From positions 50,332 to 114,331 of the forward strand of contig JAVHLL010000004.1 of NCBI GenBank assembly GCA_031082155.1: a stretch of DNA of 64,000 nucleotides. Reading direction: 5' to 3'. Positions 17,854 to 26,976 of the stretch are shown here, piece after piece (positions within the stretch are counted from its first letter, which is position 1; each line of letters starts with the position of its first letter). The position numbers and the translations under genes were made by a program. The notes under the pieces were generated by a model. That model had not been told where the DNA came from and did not search any database. It saw nothing but the letters and a program-made list of their open reading frames with translations. This stretch comes from Thermodesulfovibrionales bacterium. GTDB taxonomy: Bacteria; Nitrospirota; Thermodesulfovibrionia; Thermodesulfovibrionales; SM23-35.

Positions 17854-18456
17854 CTATTTTGCCTTTGCGCCGACTTTCTCCATGGCTTGGGTAACCTGGG
17901 CGGAGACTTCTCCTGCTTTCTCTTTAATGCTGTTTGCCTTTTCAATTGCCGCACCGTAATCTTCGCCGTCCATTGCTGCCTGAACTTCTGCGAGAGAATC
18001 TTCAAGCCCCTTGACATCTGCTTTGAGCGCCTCTATATCTGCCTTGGAACCTTTTCCCTTCGGTGCCTTCGCGAGCAGGATTTTCGCCTCCTGCACCGCT
18101 GTCTTTGCAGTTTCCTGTGTAGCGAGGGCAGTATTTTTAGCTTGTTCTTTCTTCATCGGGAGATTGGATTTAAGCGTCTCGGCATCAGTTTTCACCTTGG
18201 CAAGCATCTCCTTGGCCTTGCCGTAGTTCTTCATGGTTTTTCCGTCCTGCACCTTGATCTCTTCCATTGCTGCGTTCATCGCTTCTGTGATCAGCTTCGC
18301 ATCTTCGGGTGCGTATTTCTGAGCACCTTCTGCCACCACGGCATCGACTGAAACCTGTGCAGCTTTGATATCTTCTGTAGGCTGTTTGGCGCATCCCGCA
18401 ACGAGAAGTACCGCCAATACGCTGCAGATCAAAAAGGCAATAGTAATTCGCTTCAT
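17854..18456 (-). CDS. Alpha-helical lipoprotein (DUF4398-like)
   Basis: 200 aa. Signal peptide with lipobox VAGC (Cys about 22) and then an Ala/Lys/Glu-rich, fully helical protein. Its two similar halves each contain an 'ED...AI/NAAMEEI..GK...' type turn, a pattern seen in DUF4398 proteins. No catalytic motif. It is the first gene of a four-gene minus-strand run with two L,D-transpeptidases, so a structural role in envelope-murein attachment is a reasonable guess. A strong AAGGAGA site precedes the ATG. Confidence 0.75.
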   Translation of the reverse strand: MKRITIAFLICSVLAVLLVAGCAKQPTEDIKAAQVSVDAVVAEGAQKYAPEDAKLITEAMNAAMEEIKVQDGKTMKNYGKAKEMLAKVKTDAETLKSNLPMKKEQAKNTALATQETAKTAVQEAKILLAKAPKGKGSKADIEALKADVKGLEDSLAEVQAAMDGEDYGAAIEKANSIKEKAGEVSAQVTQAMEKVGAKAK

Positions 18457-18891
18457 TCTTGTTTGTCTCCTTTTTTTCTTTGTAAGTTTTTAACCAACAT
18501 ACTTGTAAATCATGATGTGAAACCTTTTTGTTCTTTTTGCCTTCTGGCTTTTCTAGTCCATATTATTCATAAAACTATATTTAGCACGATTAGGACATAG
18601 TATTTTCGTTCATTCTCGGTCTTCGACCCCTGAGGTATTTTGTCTCTTTATTATTAAATATACATACTGTTGAATATTGGCAAAATACATCCGCTCAAAT
18701 TCTATATCCTGTCACTGTCTGAAAAAACTTTATGAATAAAATAGGCTAGCGTTCTTTTCTTGTCCATCCCCTCCTTTCTTTGTGTAAGATTTTCCAATAA
18801 TATTACTAATGACATGTCTGTTGTCAAGTACTATGCCAGATTGAGGTAATCTTTTTCTCATAAACCGTGAACCTCGCTGAAGCGACCGGGG
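18457..18891 (-). other. AT-rich intergenic region with candidate promoter and mini-ORF
   Basis: 435 bases between the SspB-like gene and the lipoprotein, both leftward. On the minus strand, TTGACA (18825-18820) is followed after 16 bases by TAATAT. Downstream, AAAGGAGGGG directly precedes an ATG at 18767 opening a 21-codon frame to 18702 (starts MDKKRTLAYF). This could be a leader peptide or chance. The promoter would serve the lipoprotein/L,D-transpeptidase operon. Confidence 0.4.
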
Positions 18892-19320
18892 CTACTTCTT
18901 CAGTTTTCTGAACTTGTCGAGAGGAACTACTTTTTCATCGTTTGGGATTTCCTCTTCTGCCACGGGAGCCTCAGCTTTGGGCGACGCATCTTCTCCAAGC
19001 CAGTCCCACCGGTCAAATCGCACCCTTGCATCGGGTGAAAAAACCGAAACGATGTCGTCCGCACTGAAGAAACACTTTTCGGGCCTGTTCCCGGCGCCGA
19101 ATCCGAGCGTAGCGCGAATGCTTCCGTCCTCCGTCCAGTGAAGATCCCTGTAGTTGCTCTGGGTAAAGACGAGTACAAGCCCTTTTTCTTTCTCTTCCTC
19201 GGTAAATCCTCTCTGCCCGATACTGGCATGCTCAGAATATTTCACAACGACGTAGACCCGTCCGTAATCGTTGAAAAGTTCATAAAAGAGCGTCTGGAGA
19301 TACTTCACCTGATTCTTCAT
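18892..19320 (-). CDS. ClpXP adaptor SspB-like protein
   Basis: 142 aa from the ATG at 19320. A TTG at 19356 extends the frame but gives a short false lipobox, so the ATG is preferred. The core 'GLVLVFTQSNYRDLHWTEDGSIRATLGFG', 'FFSADDIVSVFSPDARVRFDRW' matches the SspB pattern of a substrate-binding domain. An acidic linker (about 110-130) leads to the tail 'KVVPLDKFRKLKK', like the ClpX-binding tail of SspB. It would deliver ssrA-tagged or specific substrates to ClpXP. It follows ftsZ at 111 bases and closes the dcw region. Assignment is by motif resemblance only. Confidence 0.7.
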   Translation of the reverse strand: MKNQVKYLQTLFYELFNDYGRVYVVVKYSEHASIGQRGFTEEEKEKGLVLVFTQSNYRDLHWTEDGSIRATLGFGAGNRPEKCFFSADDIVSVFSPDARVRFDRWDWLGEDASPKAEAPVAEEEIPNDEKVVPLDKFRKLKK

Positions 19321-19431
19321 CCCATTCAAAATAGTACAAGCGGCGAGAAAAAGCAAGGTGAATTGAGCTGTCTCATTTCAGATGGAGGGGGAGGGGCCTC
19401 CGGGGGAGGAGACCCCTCGTGGGAGGGAAAG

Positions 19432-20598
19432 CTATACTTCCTTTTGGGGTTGGGGAGCCTTGCGTAAAAAAGCAGGTATGTCAATAGCGTTCTCATAGGT
19501 AGACATGATCTCTGTCGTCACGACATCTATCCCTAATTCAGATCTCATGTTCTTTGACAATACCCGCTCTGAACCTTTCAGACTGACAGGGTGTTTCAGA
19601 GGAGCCCACTTCTTCACCTGGGGAAGATCGACCTTCTCTTTCTGCGCATCGAAGCCGGTAGCGATCACCGTAACCCGCACCTCGTCTCCGATGTCGGGAT
19701 TGATCACTGCTCCGAATATGAGGTGTACTTCCTCGTGGGAAGAATCATATATATATGACACGGCATCCTGAACATCGTTGAGCGAGAGTTCGAGCCCTCC
19801 GGTGATGTTCACAAGGATACCCTTTGCTCCCTCGATGGAAGAATCTTCGAGCAACGGATTAGATATAGCCTTTTTCGCTGCATCGAGAGCCCCGGTATCT
19901 CCTCTTCCAATTCCGGCACCCATGACTCCGCGGCCCTTATCCTCGATAATCGTTCTCACGTCCGCGAAGTCAACATTAATGAGCCCCGGTATCAGAATAA
20001 TGTCGGAAATTCCCTGAACTGCCTGTTTCAGGACATCATTCGCCACCGCAAATGATTTGAGGAGTGGGGTGCCTTTTTCAACAACAAGACCGATCTTGTC
20101 ATTCGGTATCACGATGAGGGTATCAACATGTTTTTTTAATTCCATGATCCCTTCTTCAGCATTCAGATATCTCACTTTTCCCTCATAGAAGAAAGGCCTG
20201 GTAATCACCGCAACGGTGATGGCGCCGAGTTCCTTTGCCACACTTGCGATCACAGGACCCGCGCCGGTTCCGGTTCCACCACCCATACCGGCGGTGATAA
20301 AGACCATATCAGATCCGTCGAGATGTTCGGCAATGGCTGCGGTATCTTCAAGAGCCGCATCCCTGCCGATCTGGGGATTTGACCCTGCGCCAAGGCCACG
20401 GGTAAGGTTGCCGCCTATCTGGACTTTCACGGGAGCAAGGTTTGTTTCAAGGGCCTGCATATCTGTGTTGATTGCCACAAACTCGACTCCCTGCAGATTT
20501 GAGGCGATCATATTATTAATGGCATTTCCACCGGCACCCCCGACGCCGATAACTCTGATTTTTGCCCTCTGCCCTTTTACTTCTTCGATTTCAAACAT
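19432..20598 (-). CDS. ftsZ: Cell division protein FtsZ
   Basis: 388 aa. Tubulin-like GTPase: the signature GGGTGTGAGP lies near residue 107, with 'GVGGAGGNAINNM' near 19 and the T7 loop 'NVDFADVRTI' near 210. The conserved C-terminal peptide 'IDIPAFLRK' binds FtsA. It polymerises into the Z ring at midcell. It is the distal core gene of the dcw cluster, 24 bases after ftsA. A GGAGG site precedes the ATG. Confidence 0.98.
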   Translation of the reverse strand: MFEIEEVKGQRAKIRVIGVGGAGGNAINNMIASNLQGVEFVAINTDMQALETNLAPVKVQIGGNLTRGLGAGSNPQIGRDAALEDTAAIAEHLDGSDMVFITAGMGGGTGTGAGPVIASVAKELGAITVAVITRPFFYEGKVRYLNAEEGIMELKKHVDTLIVIPNDKIGLVVEKGTPLLKSFAVANDVLKQAVQGISDIILIPGLINVDFADVRTIIEDKGRGVMGAGIGRGDTGALDAAKKAISNPLLEDSSIEGAKGILVNITGGLELSLNDVQDAVSYIYDSSHEEVHLIFGAVINPDIGDEVRVTVIATGFDAQKEKVDLPQVKKWAPLKHPVSLKGSERVLSKNMRSELGIDVVTTEIMSTYENAIDIPAFLRKAPQPQKEV

Positions 20599-20622
20599 CT
20601 GTTCTCCCTCCTCTTTGTATTT

Positions 20623-21834
20623 TTATATGAAGATCCCTTTGACCCATTCTTTCATCTTTCCGAATATGCCGGCAAACGCATCAGGATAAAAGACTTTATT
20701 GCTTTCCGAATCGAAGCCATAGAGCACAAGGCCTGCTCCGGTTGCATACATCGGATTCTTTTCAATCTCGGCACATCCCCTGATCTTCCTCGGGAACCCG
20801 ATTCTGACGGGCAGTCCCAGGATCGCCTCCGCCATTCTGTCCATTCCTTCAAGCAGGGACCCGCCTCCGGTCATCACTACACCCGTTGCTGCGATATCGT
20901 AGCCGGAACAGGATCGGAGTTCAGCGCGAATCAATTCAAGAAGTTCTTCTGCGCGCGGCTGGATGATCTCAGCCACATGCCTCCTCAGTATCTTTCTGCC
21001 CTGTCCCGCCTGGAATATGTCTATCTCTTCACTGTCTTCAACCAGAGTAGTGACCGCGTGGCCGAAGCTCTTTTTTACCCGTTCAGCCTCGGGCACAGGA
21101 ATCCTTAATCCCACCGCAATGTCATTCGTAAAATGATTTCCTCCAAGCGCAAGGACCGAAGAATGCCTCAACCATCCATCTTTATAGAGGATGATATCCG
21201 TTGTCCCGCCGCCGACATCAACAATTGCCACGCCGAGTTCTCTCTCATCGTCTGTAAGGATCGCTTCCGCCGAAGCAAGAGGCTCAAACACGATATCGAT
21301 AACCTCAAGCCCTGCTTTCTCACAGCATTTCAGCAGGTTCTGCACGGAACTCACCGCACCGGTGAGAATATACACTTTTGCTTCAAGCCTCACCCCTGCC
21401 ATGCCGATCGGGTCTCTGATGCCGTTCTGCCCATCGAGTGTATATCCTGTGGGAATGACGTGAAGAAGCTCTCTGTCAAGAGGCACATAGACCGCCTTTG
21501 CAGAGTCTATCACCCGGTTCACATCTACAGGTTTCACTTCTTTCCCCCGGATACCAACCGCACCGTAGCTGTCGATCCCCTTGACATGACCTCCGGAAAT
21601 CCCGACATATACCGTATGAATCTCGACTCCTGCCGCAGACTCTGCCCTCCTCACGGCGTCTCTGATAGATGAGACGGTCGCTTCTATATCTATAATCACG
21701 CCCTTTCTCAGGCCTGTTGAAGGCGATACGCTCACGTTCCGGAACTCCAGTGCTCCGTCAATAACCTCACCGACAACAGCGCAAATTTTTGTTGTTCCGA
21801 TATCAAGGCCTACAACAATATTCCCGTTTTTCAC
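20623..21834 (-). CDS. ftsA: Cell division protein FtsA
   Basis: 403 aa, actin-like ATPase ('VGLDIGTTKICAVVGE' phosphate-1 at the N-terminus, 'VDVGGGTTDIILY' phosphate-2 near 205, 'TGGGSLLEGM' adenosine motif near 330). The C-terminal amphipathic helix 'GKMKEWVKGIFI' is the membrane-targeting sequence. It tethers FtsZ to the inner membrane and recruits late divisome proteins. Its ATG overlaps the ftsQ stop by 4 bases. Confidence 0.97.
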   Translation of the reverse strand: MKNGNIVVGLDIGTTKICAVVGEVIDGALEFRNVSVSPSTGLRKGVIIDIEATVSSIRDAVRRAESAAGVEIHTVYVGISGGHVKGIDSYGAVGIRGKEVKPVDVNRVIDSAKAVYVPLDRELLHVIPTGYTLDGQNGIRDPIGMAGVRLEAKVYILTGAVSSVQNLLKCCEKAGLEVIDIVFEPLASAEAILTDDERELGVAIVDVGGGTTDIILYKDGWLRHSSVLALGGNHFTNDIAVGLRIPVPEAERVKKSFGHAVTTLVEDSEEIDIFQAGQGRKILRRHVAEIIQPRAEELLELIRAELRSCSGYDIAATGVVMTGGGSLLEGMDRMAEAILGLPVRIGFPRKIRGCAEIEKNPMYATGAGLVLYGFDSESNKVFYPDAFAGIFGKMKEWVKGIFI

Positions 21835-22592
21835 TGAACCACCATATCTGCTATAGGTTTTACCACTGCCCTGTTTGCAAAGCGCAGATCAATATACTCC
21901 ACTGGGATTCCCCTGCTCCTGACCTCTTCCTCCAGAGTCACGAGCCGTTCGAGTTTCTGTTCGTAATCACCGCTCCCTATCTTGACATAGGTTCCGTCTA
22001 CCATTATAGTCAGCTCTTCCGGCCTGTCGGCAATAATCTCAATCTGGTCTCTTTCTGCTGTGAACCCCTTCTCGTTCATAACTTTTGCAAGGCTCACCGC
22101 TTCTATAAATCCTTCTTTTTGTTTCAATGGGTCTCCGGCAATAACGGGGAGAAAAGGGATGGAATCGTCCCTCAATTCTTCGAGGAGGGTCCCTTTCTCG
22201 TCCACAAGGAACAGATGCCCCTTCATGTCAAGAAGCGCAAAAGGCTCCGCCTCTTTGATCACAAGTGAGAGGATATCCGGGAACTGTTTTCTCATTTGCA
22301 CTGACCGTATCCACGGAGATTTGAGCAGCTGCTCACTCACCGCTTTTCCTGAGAGCAAAAGGAGACTGTCATGGAGATGCACTCCCGACAGTGTACTTAA
22401 CTCTTCATCGGTAAGATGTCTGTTTCCGGTGAACACAATCTGTGTTATCGGCAGGAGGGTAACCGCCTGCAGGGAATGAATCAGGAGATATGCGCCAATG
22501 GAAACCCCAAGGAGCGAGATGATTACCGCGCTCTTCCTGAAAATGCCCGATATTGACGTCTTTTTATTCTTCTTCAGCCTGCTAATTTTCAT
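21831..22592 (-). CDS. ftsQ: Cell division protein FtsQ
   Basis: 253 aa. A short basic cytoplasmic end, one transmembrane helix (about 24-46), a POTRA domain (about 50-120: '[23 protein letters not shown]') and the FtsQ beta domain. It links FtsB/FtsL to the divisome in the periplasm. It overlaps ddl by 11 bases upstream and ftsA by 4 downstream, the standard ddl-ftsQ-ftsA order. Confidence 0.93.
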   Translation of the reverse strand: MKISRLKKNKKTSISGIFRKSAVIISLLGVSIGAYLLIHSLQAVTLLPITQIVFTGNRHLTDEELSTLSGVHLHDSLLLLSGKAVSEQLLKSPWIRSVQMRKQFPDILSLVIKEAEPFALLDMKGHLFLVDEKGTLLEELRDDSIPFLPVIAGDPLKQKEGFIEAVSLAKVMNEKGFTAERDQIEIIADRPEELTIMVDGTYVKIGSGDYEQKLERLVTLEEEVRSRGIPVEYIDLRFANRAVVKPIADMVVQ

Positions 22593-23490
22593 TAAGAACC
22601 CCGCTAAGAATCTCTTCTATGAGTCCGGGAAAGCTCAAGCCCGCAAGGCCTGCTATCTTGGGGAGGAGGCTTGTCTCCGTCATGCCCGGTATTGTGTTGA
22701 CCTCAAGGACAGAGGGATTTCCGTTCCGGTCCAGCCGCAGGTCGACACGGGTAGCTCCCTTGCATCCAAGTGCATTATGGGCGGCAAGAGCAGTACTTTT
22801 TGCTTTTTCGTACGTGGCTTCGTCTATCTCGGGTGGCAGGATATATTGGGTAAGACCGGCAGTATATTTTGCTTCGTAGTTATAAAACTCAAGAGATGGT
22901 CTTACCTCAACCCCTCCGAGCGCCTTCTTGTTGAGTATGCCGATATGTATTTCCTTGCCATCGATAAATTCTTCTATAACTGCTCGTGGTCCGTGCGAAT
23001 ACGCCTTGGCGAGTGCTTCCTGCAGCTGCTCTCTCTTTTTGACGATACTCACCCCGATGCTCGAACCCTCGGCTGCAGGCTTCACAACCCAGGGAAACGC
23101 GAAATCCACACTCTTTACACTTTGCCCTTTGCTCACAATAAGGAACGGCGGGACCGGTATGCCGTGGTAGAGAAAAATCTTTTTCGATGCCTCTTTGTCC
23201 ATTGCAAGGGCGGATGCAAGGACATCGGACCCTGTATACGGAATCCCGAGCACTTCGAGCATCCCCTGGATAGAGCCATTTTCGCCGTATCCTCCATGGA
23301 GGGAAAGAAAGGCTATCTCTATCTTCTCTCTCCTCAAGTCTTCACAGAAGTCCTGCCCGACGTCTATAGTAACAGCGCGATACCCTAACCCTTTGAGCGC
23401 GTGATAGATCGCAGTGCCGCTCCGGAGTGACACTGCCCTCTCGGCAGATATCCCGCCCATCAGCACGCCTATCTTCCTGTCAGTCAGCAA
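22582..23490 (-). CDS. ddl: D-alanine--D-alanine ligase
   Basis: 302 aa ATP-grasp ligase. '[17 protein letters not shown]' at the N-terminus binds the first D-Ala, '[16 protein letters not shown]' follows, '[19 protein letters not shown]' is the ATP-binding loop, and '[18 protein letters not shown]' carries the metal-binding Glu and Asn. It makes the D-Ala-D-Ala dipeptide used by MurF. It overlaps both neighbours by about 10 bases, indicating coupled translation. Confidence 0.96.
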   Translation of the reverse strand: MLTDRKIGVLMGGISAERAVSLRSGTAIYHALKGLGYRAVTIDVGQDFCEDLRREKIEIAFLSLHGGYGENGSIQGMLEVLGIPYTGSDVLASALAMDKEASKKIFLYHGIPVPPFLIVSKGQSVKSVDFAFPWVVKPAAEGSSIGVSIVKKREQLQEALAKAYSHGPRAVIEEFIDGKEIHIGILNKKALGGVEVRPSLEFYNYEAKYTAGLTQYILPPEIDEATYEKAKSTALAAHNALGCKGATRVDLRLDRNGNPSVLEVNTIPGMTETSLLPKIAGLAGLSFPGLIEEILSGVLNEN

Positions 23491-24412
23491 TTTCTCTCCC
23501 CAGAATCTTTATCTCCGCTTCCAGGAGTATCCCGAACCTCTTTTCGACTCTCAGCGAAACCAGTTCCATGAGTCTTATAAAATCCAAGGCGTTCGCGTTC
23601 CCTTTATTGACGAAAAAATTTGCATGCACTTCGCTCACCTCAACTTCACCGATTGTTGCACCCTTGCAGCCAGCTTCGTCGAGGAGCTTCCCTGCCGATG
23701 TCCCGGGAGGATTTTTAAAGACACATCCGGCAGAGGGCTCCCATATAGGCTGCCTTTCCCGTTTTGTCCGTAAAAATTCTCCTATCCTTTTCGAGACTGC
23801 CTCTGCATGGTCTTTTTTCAGCCGTATCTCCGCCCCGAGTATAAACTCCTCCGGCCTGATGCCGGACTTTCTGTACCCGAAGGCTATATCTTCGGCTCTG
23901 CGCCAGGACACGATACCCTCCCTGTCCATCATCTCAAGAGCAACAAGGACATCTTTTATTTCATAGCCGAATGCGCCGGAATTGCCGCAGATCGCGCCTC
24001 CGACAGTGCCGGGGATTCCTGCAAGTCCTTCCAATCCTGAAAATCCGTGCTCCTGTGAGAAACGGACAAGCTTTGCGAGCAGCGCACCGGCGTCTGTATG
24101 TATGAATATGAATTCGTCTTCCTCACGCAGGGTCTCGATCTTTTTCAGCGACCTGAACAGCACGACCGCACCCGCTATCCCTCCATCCCTGATCAGGATA
24201 TTTGTCCCACTGCCCAGGGCAATATAGGGAATATTGCTTTTTTTCAGGTTCAGATGAATATTCTTCAGCGAATCAAGGTCCCTTGGCAGGGCGAAAATTT
24301 CGGCAGCCCCTCCAATACGCAACGAGGTGTGGTTGCTCATCGGCTCCATAAACCGGACCTCTCCTTCAAAAAACCCTTCCGAAAAAATAGCCCTAAATTG
24401 TTCATCCCTCAC
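23480..24412 (-). CDS. murB: UDP-N-acetylenolpyruvoylglucosamine reductase MurB
   Basis: 310 aa FAD enzyme. '[17 protein letters not shown]' and '[14 protein letters not shown]' form the FAD-binding PCMH domain. '[21 protein letters not shown]' and '[23 protein letters not shown]' are active-site segments, the latter with the proton-donor Ser or Cys position. The length fits type II MurB. It reduces enolpyruvyl-UDP-GlcNAc to UDP-MurNAc in the cytoplasm. It sits between murC and ddl with short overlaps. Confidence 0.95.
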   Translation of the reverse strand: MRDEQFRAIFSEGFFEGEVRFMEPMSNHTSLRIGGAAEIFALPRDLDSLKNIHLNLKKSNIPYIALGSGTNILIRDGGIAGAVVLFRSLKKIETLREEDEFIFIHTDAGALLAKLVRFSQEHGFSGLEGLAGIPGTVGGAICGNSGAFGYEIKDVLVALEMMDREGIVSWRRAEDIAFGYRKSGIRPEEFILGAEIRLKKDHAEAVSKRIGEFLRTKRERQPIWEPSAGCVFKNPPGTSAGKLLDEAGCKGATIGEVEVSEVHANFFVNKGNANALDFIRLMELVSLRVEKRFGILLEAEIKILGREIAD

Positions 24413-25814
24413 TTTTTTCCTGCAACTTCAAGAGCATTTTCTCACCGGTTTGCCAGACGTTCCCAGCCCCAAGTGTGAGGAAGATATCTCCCTGCCTGAG
24501 ATGTGCAAGCCCATAGGCAATTGCCTGTTCACGGTCCTTGAGATACAGGACATTACCCTGCCCCGCCTCCCTGATTTTTTCGCAAAGTTTCGGCGTTTTC
24601 ACGCCACGCACCGGCTTTTCCCCTGCAGGATAAATATCGAGGAGCAGGAGCATATCGGCGTCATGAAATGACAGGGCAAATTCATCCATGAGGTCCTTTG
24701 TCCTGGTGTATCGGTGGGGCTGAAAAAGGACGATTAACCTTCCAGACTGCTGCCGCCCTGAAAAAAGCCCTTCTTTTATCGCTTTTAGTGTCGCTTTGAT
24801 TTCTGTCGGATGATGTCCGTAATCGTCGTATATTTTTATTCCCCTTGCCTCGCCCTTCAACTCGAGTCTTCTCTGAATGCCGCTGAATCCCCTGAGTGCG
24901 TCCTTCACCACCGCTATGTCAAGGTTAAGCAACAGAGCGACCCCGATCGCAGCCAGACTGTTCAGGACATTATGGGCACCCGGAGCAGGGAGTTCGAAAT
25001 TTCCAAGATTTAATCCTTTATAGACAACATCAAAAGTTACCGACATAAAACCTTTCCTGATATTCTCTGCATAGAGTTCTGCCTTTTTCGTAAGCCCATA
25101 GGCAAGATACCGCCTCTCGACAAACGGGAGGATATCCCGGATATGTTTGTTTTCGATACAAATTACTGATGTGCCATAGAAGGGCACCTTATTGATAAAC
25201 GCGAGAAAAGCATCCTTTAACGATTCCATGGTTCTGAAAAAATCCATGTGTTCCCTGTCGATATTTGTGACGACAGAAATTGTGGGAGAGAGCTTGAGAA
25301 ACGAGCCGTCACTTTCGTCTGCCTCGGCAACAAGAAACTCTCCCGTGCCGAGCCTTGTATTACTTCCCAGTGCCTTCAGTTTCCCTCCGATAACGACTGT
25401 AGGGTCGAGCGCATTTTGTGCAAGAACAGTTGCGATAAGGGATGTCGTCGTGGTCTTGCCATGCGCTCCTGCAACGAGTATCCTGTATTTGAGGTTGCCG
25501 ACCAGGTTCGTGAGTTCAGCAAGCATCTCGGCCCGCGGAATGACAGGAACTGATCTCCTCCGTGCTTCGGCAACTTCGGGATTGTCCCCTGCGACCGCAG
25601 AGGAGAGTACCAGGACATGAGCATCATCTATATTCTCTACTCTATGGCCGATATGGACCTTGATGCCCAGTACCCTCAACCGGGTTGTAGTCTCTGATTC
25701 TCTCAGGTCCGAACCGGTAACTTCATAGCCGAGGTTGTGAAGCAGTTCCGCAATCCCCGACATTCCGATGCCTCCGATGCCGACAAAGTGTATTACCCTG
25801 TATCGCTCAAACAC
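24402..25814 (-). CDS. murC: UDP-N-acetylmuramate--L-alanine ligase MurC
   Basis: 470 aa Mur ligase. The N-terminal nucleotide fold starts 'VIHFVGIGGIGMSGIAELL', the P-loop is 'GAHGKTTTTSLIA' near residue 112, and 'DDYGHHPTEIKATL' near 340 is the MurC-specific C-terminal motif. It adds L-Ala to UDP-MurNAc. It overlaps murG by 8 bases upstream and murB by 11 downstream. Confidence 0.97.
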   Translation of the reverse strand: MFERYRVIHFVGIGGIGMSGIAELLHNLGYEVTGSDLRESETTTRLRVLGIKVHIGHRVENIDDAHVLVLSSAVAGDNPEVAEARRRSVPVIPRAEMLAELTNLVGNLKYRILVAGAHGKTTTTSLIATVLAQNALDPTVVIGGKLKALGSNTRLGTGEFLVAEADESDGSFLKLSPTISVVTNIDREHMDFFRTMESLKDAFLAFINKVPFYGTSVICIENKHIRDILPFVERRYLAYGLTKKAELYAENIRKGFMSVTFDVVYKGLNLGNFELPAPGAHNVLNSLAAIGVALLLNLDIAVVKDALRGFSGIQRRLELKGEARGIKIYDDYGHHPTEIKATLKAIKEGLFSGRQQSGRLIVLFQPHRYTRTKDLMDEFALSFHDADMLLLLDIYPAGEKPVRGVKTPKLCEKIREAGQGNVLYLKDREQAIAYGLAHLRQGDIFLTLGAGNVWQTGEKMLLKLQEKSEG

Positions 25815-26943
25815 GCGCTTTCCCTTCCGGCTGATACCCGTTGCCCCTGGACTGTTTCATCAAGCTCAGTGCGATATCTACAATTTTTTCGCAGGCTTCC
25901 GGTCTGCCGAGCGTCCTGCTGTTTTTCCCCATCTCAATTCTCAGGGACTCGTTCAGATAGAGTTCCCGTATCGCCTCTGCTAAAGCTTCTCCGCTCAACT
26001 CCCGGTCCGGTATTATTTTTGCCGCTCCTATTTCAACGAGTCTCTTTGCGTTCAACTCCTGATGGTTGCCTGCCGCGTAGGGATACGGGACCAGGATGGA
26101 TGGCTTTCCCATGGTGGTTATTTCCGCAAGTGTTGTCGCCCCTGCCCGTGAGACTACGATATCCGCCACTGCATACGCTTCACCCATCTGGTAGACAAAG
26201 GGAGTGATTGTCCCCTTGAACCCCGCCTTCCGGTATGCCTCCCGGACATTTTCGTAATCCCTGGGCCCGGTTTGATGGAAGAATTGAATCTTGTCTTTCA
26301 GGTCATAGAGATGATTCAGGGCATCCACCATAGCGGTATTGATGCTTCGTGCACCGGCACTCCCTCCAAAAGTAAAAATAGTGAATAATCCTTCCTCGAG
26401 CGAAAACAGCCGGTACGCAGACTCAATACTCCCTTTAAGCACTTGCAACCTCACGGGGTTGCCGGTGAAAAAAGTCTTTTCCCGGGGGAAGAAGGAAATG
26501 CTCTCATGGTAAGTCACGCATATGGTATCCACAAATTTGCCGAGTATCTTGTTTGTGAGTCCGGGCATGGAATTCTGTTCCAGAATCATGGTCGGGATCG
26601 ACATAAAATATGCAACAAGCACAAGAGCGCCTGATGCATACCCCCCCACTCCGATTACCATATCGGGTTTGACCGTTTTGATGATGCGGTATGAATCGAC
26701 GGTCGAGAGGAATGTCCTGAGTATAGCCCTGATTTTTTTCAGAGGAGATACTCCTGTAATCCCTTCTGCACGCAAAAACCTGATCGGGTATCCTTCCCTT
26801 GGAACTACCCTGGCTTCGATACCGTGCTCGGTCCCCACAAATATCACTTCAGTAGAGACATTCCTCAGCTTCAATTCTTCCGCGACGGCAAGTCCCGGAA
26901 AGAGATGTCCGCCTGTACCTCCGCCTGCAATGATCACCCGCAT
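25807..26943 (-). CDS. murG: Undecaprenyl-PP-MurNAc-pentapeptide GlcNAc transferase MurG
   Basis: 378 aa GT-B glycosyltransferase. The N-terminal glycine-rich loop 'GGGTGGHLFPGLAVAEEL' and the C-terminal UDP-GlcNAc site 'VVSRAGATTLAEI' are present. It converts lipid I to lipid II on the inner face of the membrane. About the last 20 residues ('QSRGNGYQPEGKARV') extend beyond the usual end. It overlaps murC and follows ftsW by 33 bases. Confidence 0.97.
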   Translation of the reverse strand: MRVIIAGGGTGGHLFPGLAVAEELKLRNVSTEVIFVGTEHGIEARVVPREGYPIRFLRAEGITGVSPLKKIRAILRTFLSTVDSYRIIKTVKPDMVIGVGGYASGALVLVAYFMSIPTMILEQNSMPGLTNKILGKFVDTICVTYHESISFFPREKTFFTGNPVRLQVLKGSIESAYRLFSLEEGLFTIFTFGGSAGARSINTAMVDALNHLYDLKDKIQFFHQTGPRDYENVREAYRKAGFKGTITPFVYQMGEAYAVADIVVSRAGATTLAEITTMGKPSILVPYPYAAGNHQELNAKRLVEIGAAKIIPDRELSGEALAEAIRELYLNESLRIEMGKNSRTLGRPEACEKIVDIALSLMKQSRGNGYQPEGKARV

Positions 26944-26976
26944 AAACCTTTCAATTTCTCAAATGTTTTCTGGTTA

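Noticed and set aside
19321..19356. TTG start giving a lipobox-like LAAC at the N-terminus of the SspB-like gene
   Set aside because: Too short for a signal peptide, no basic residues, and SspB is cytoplasmic.
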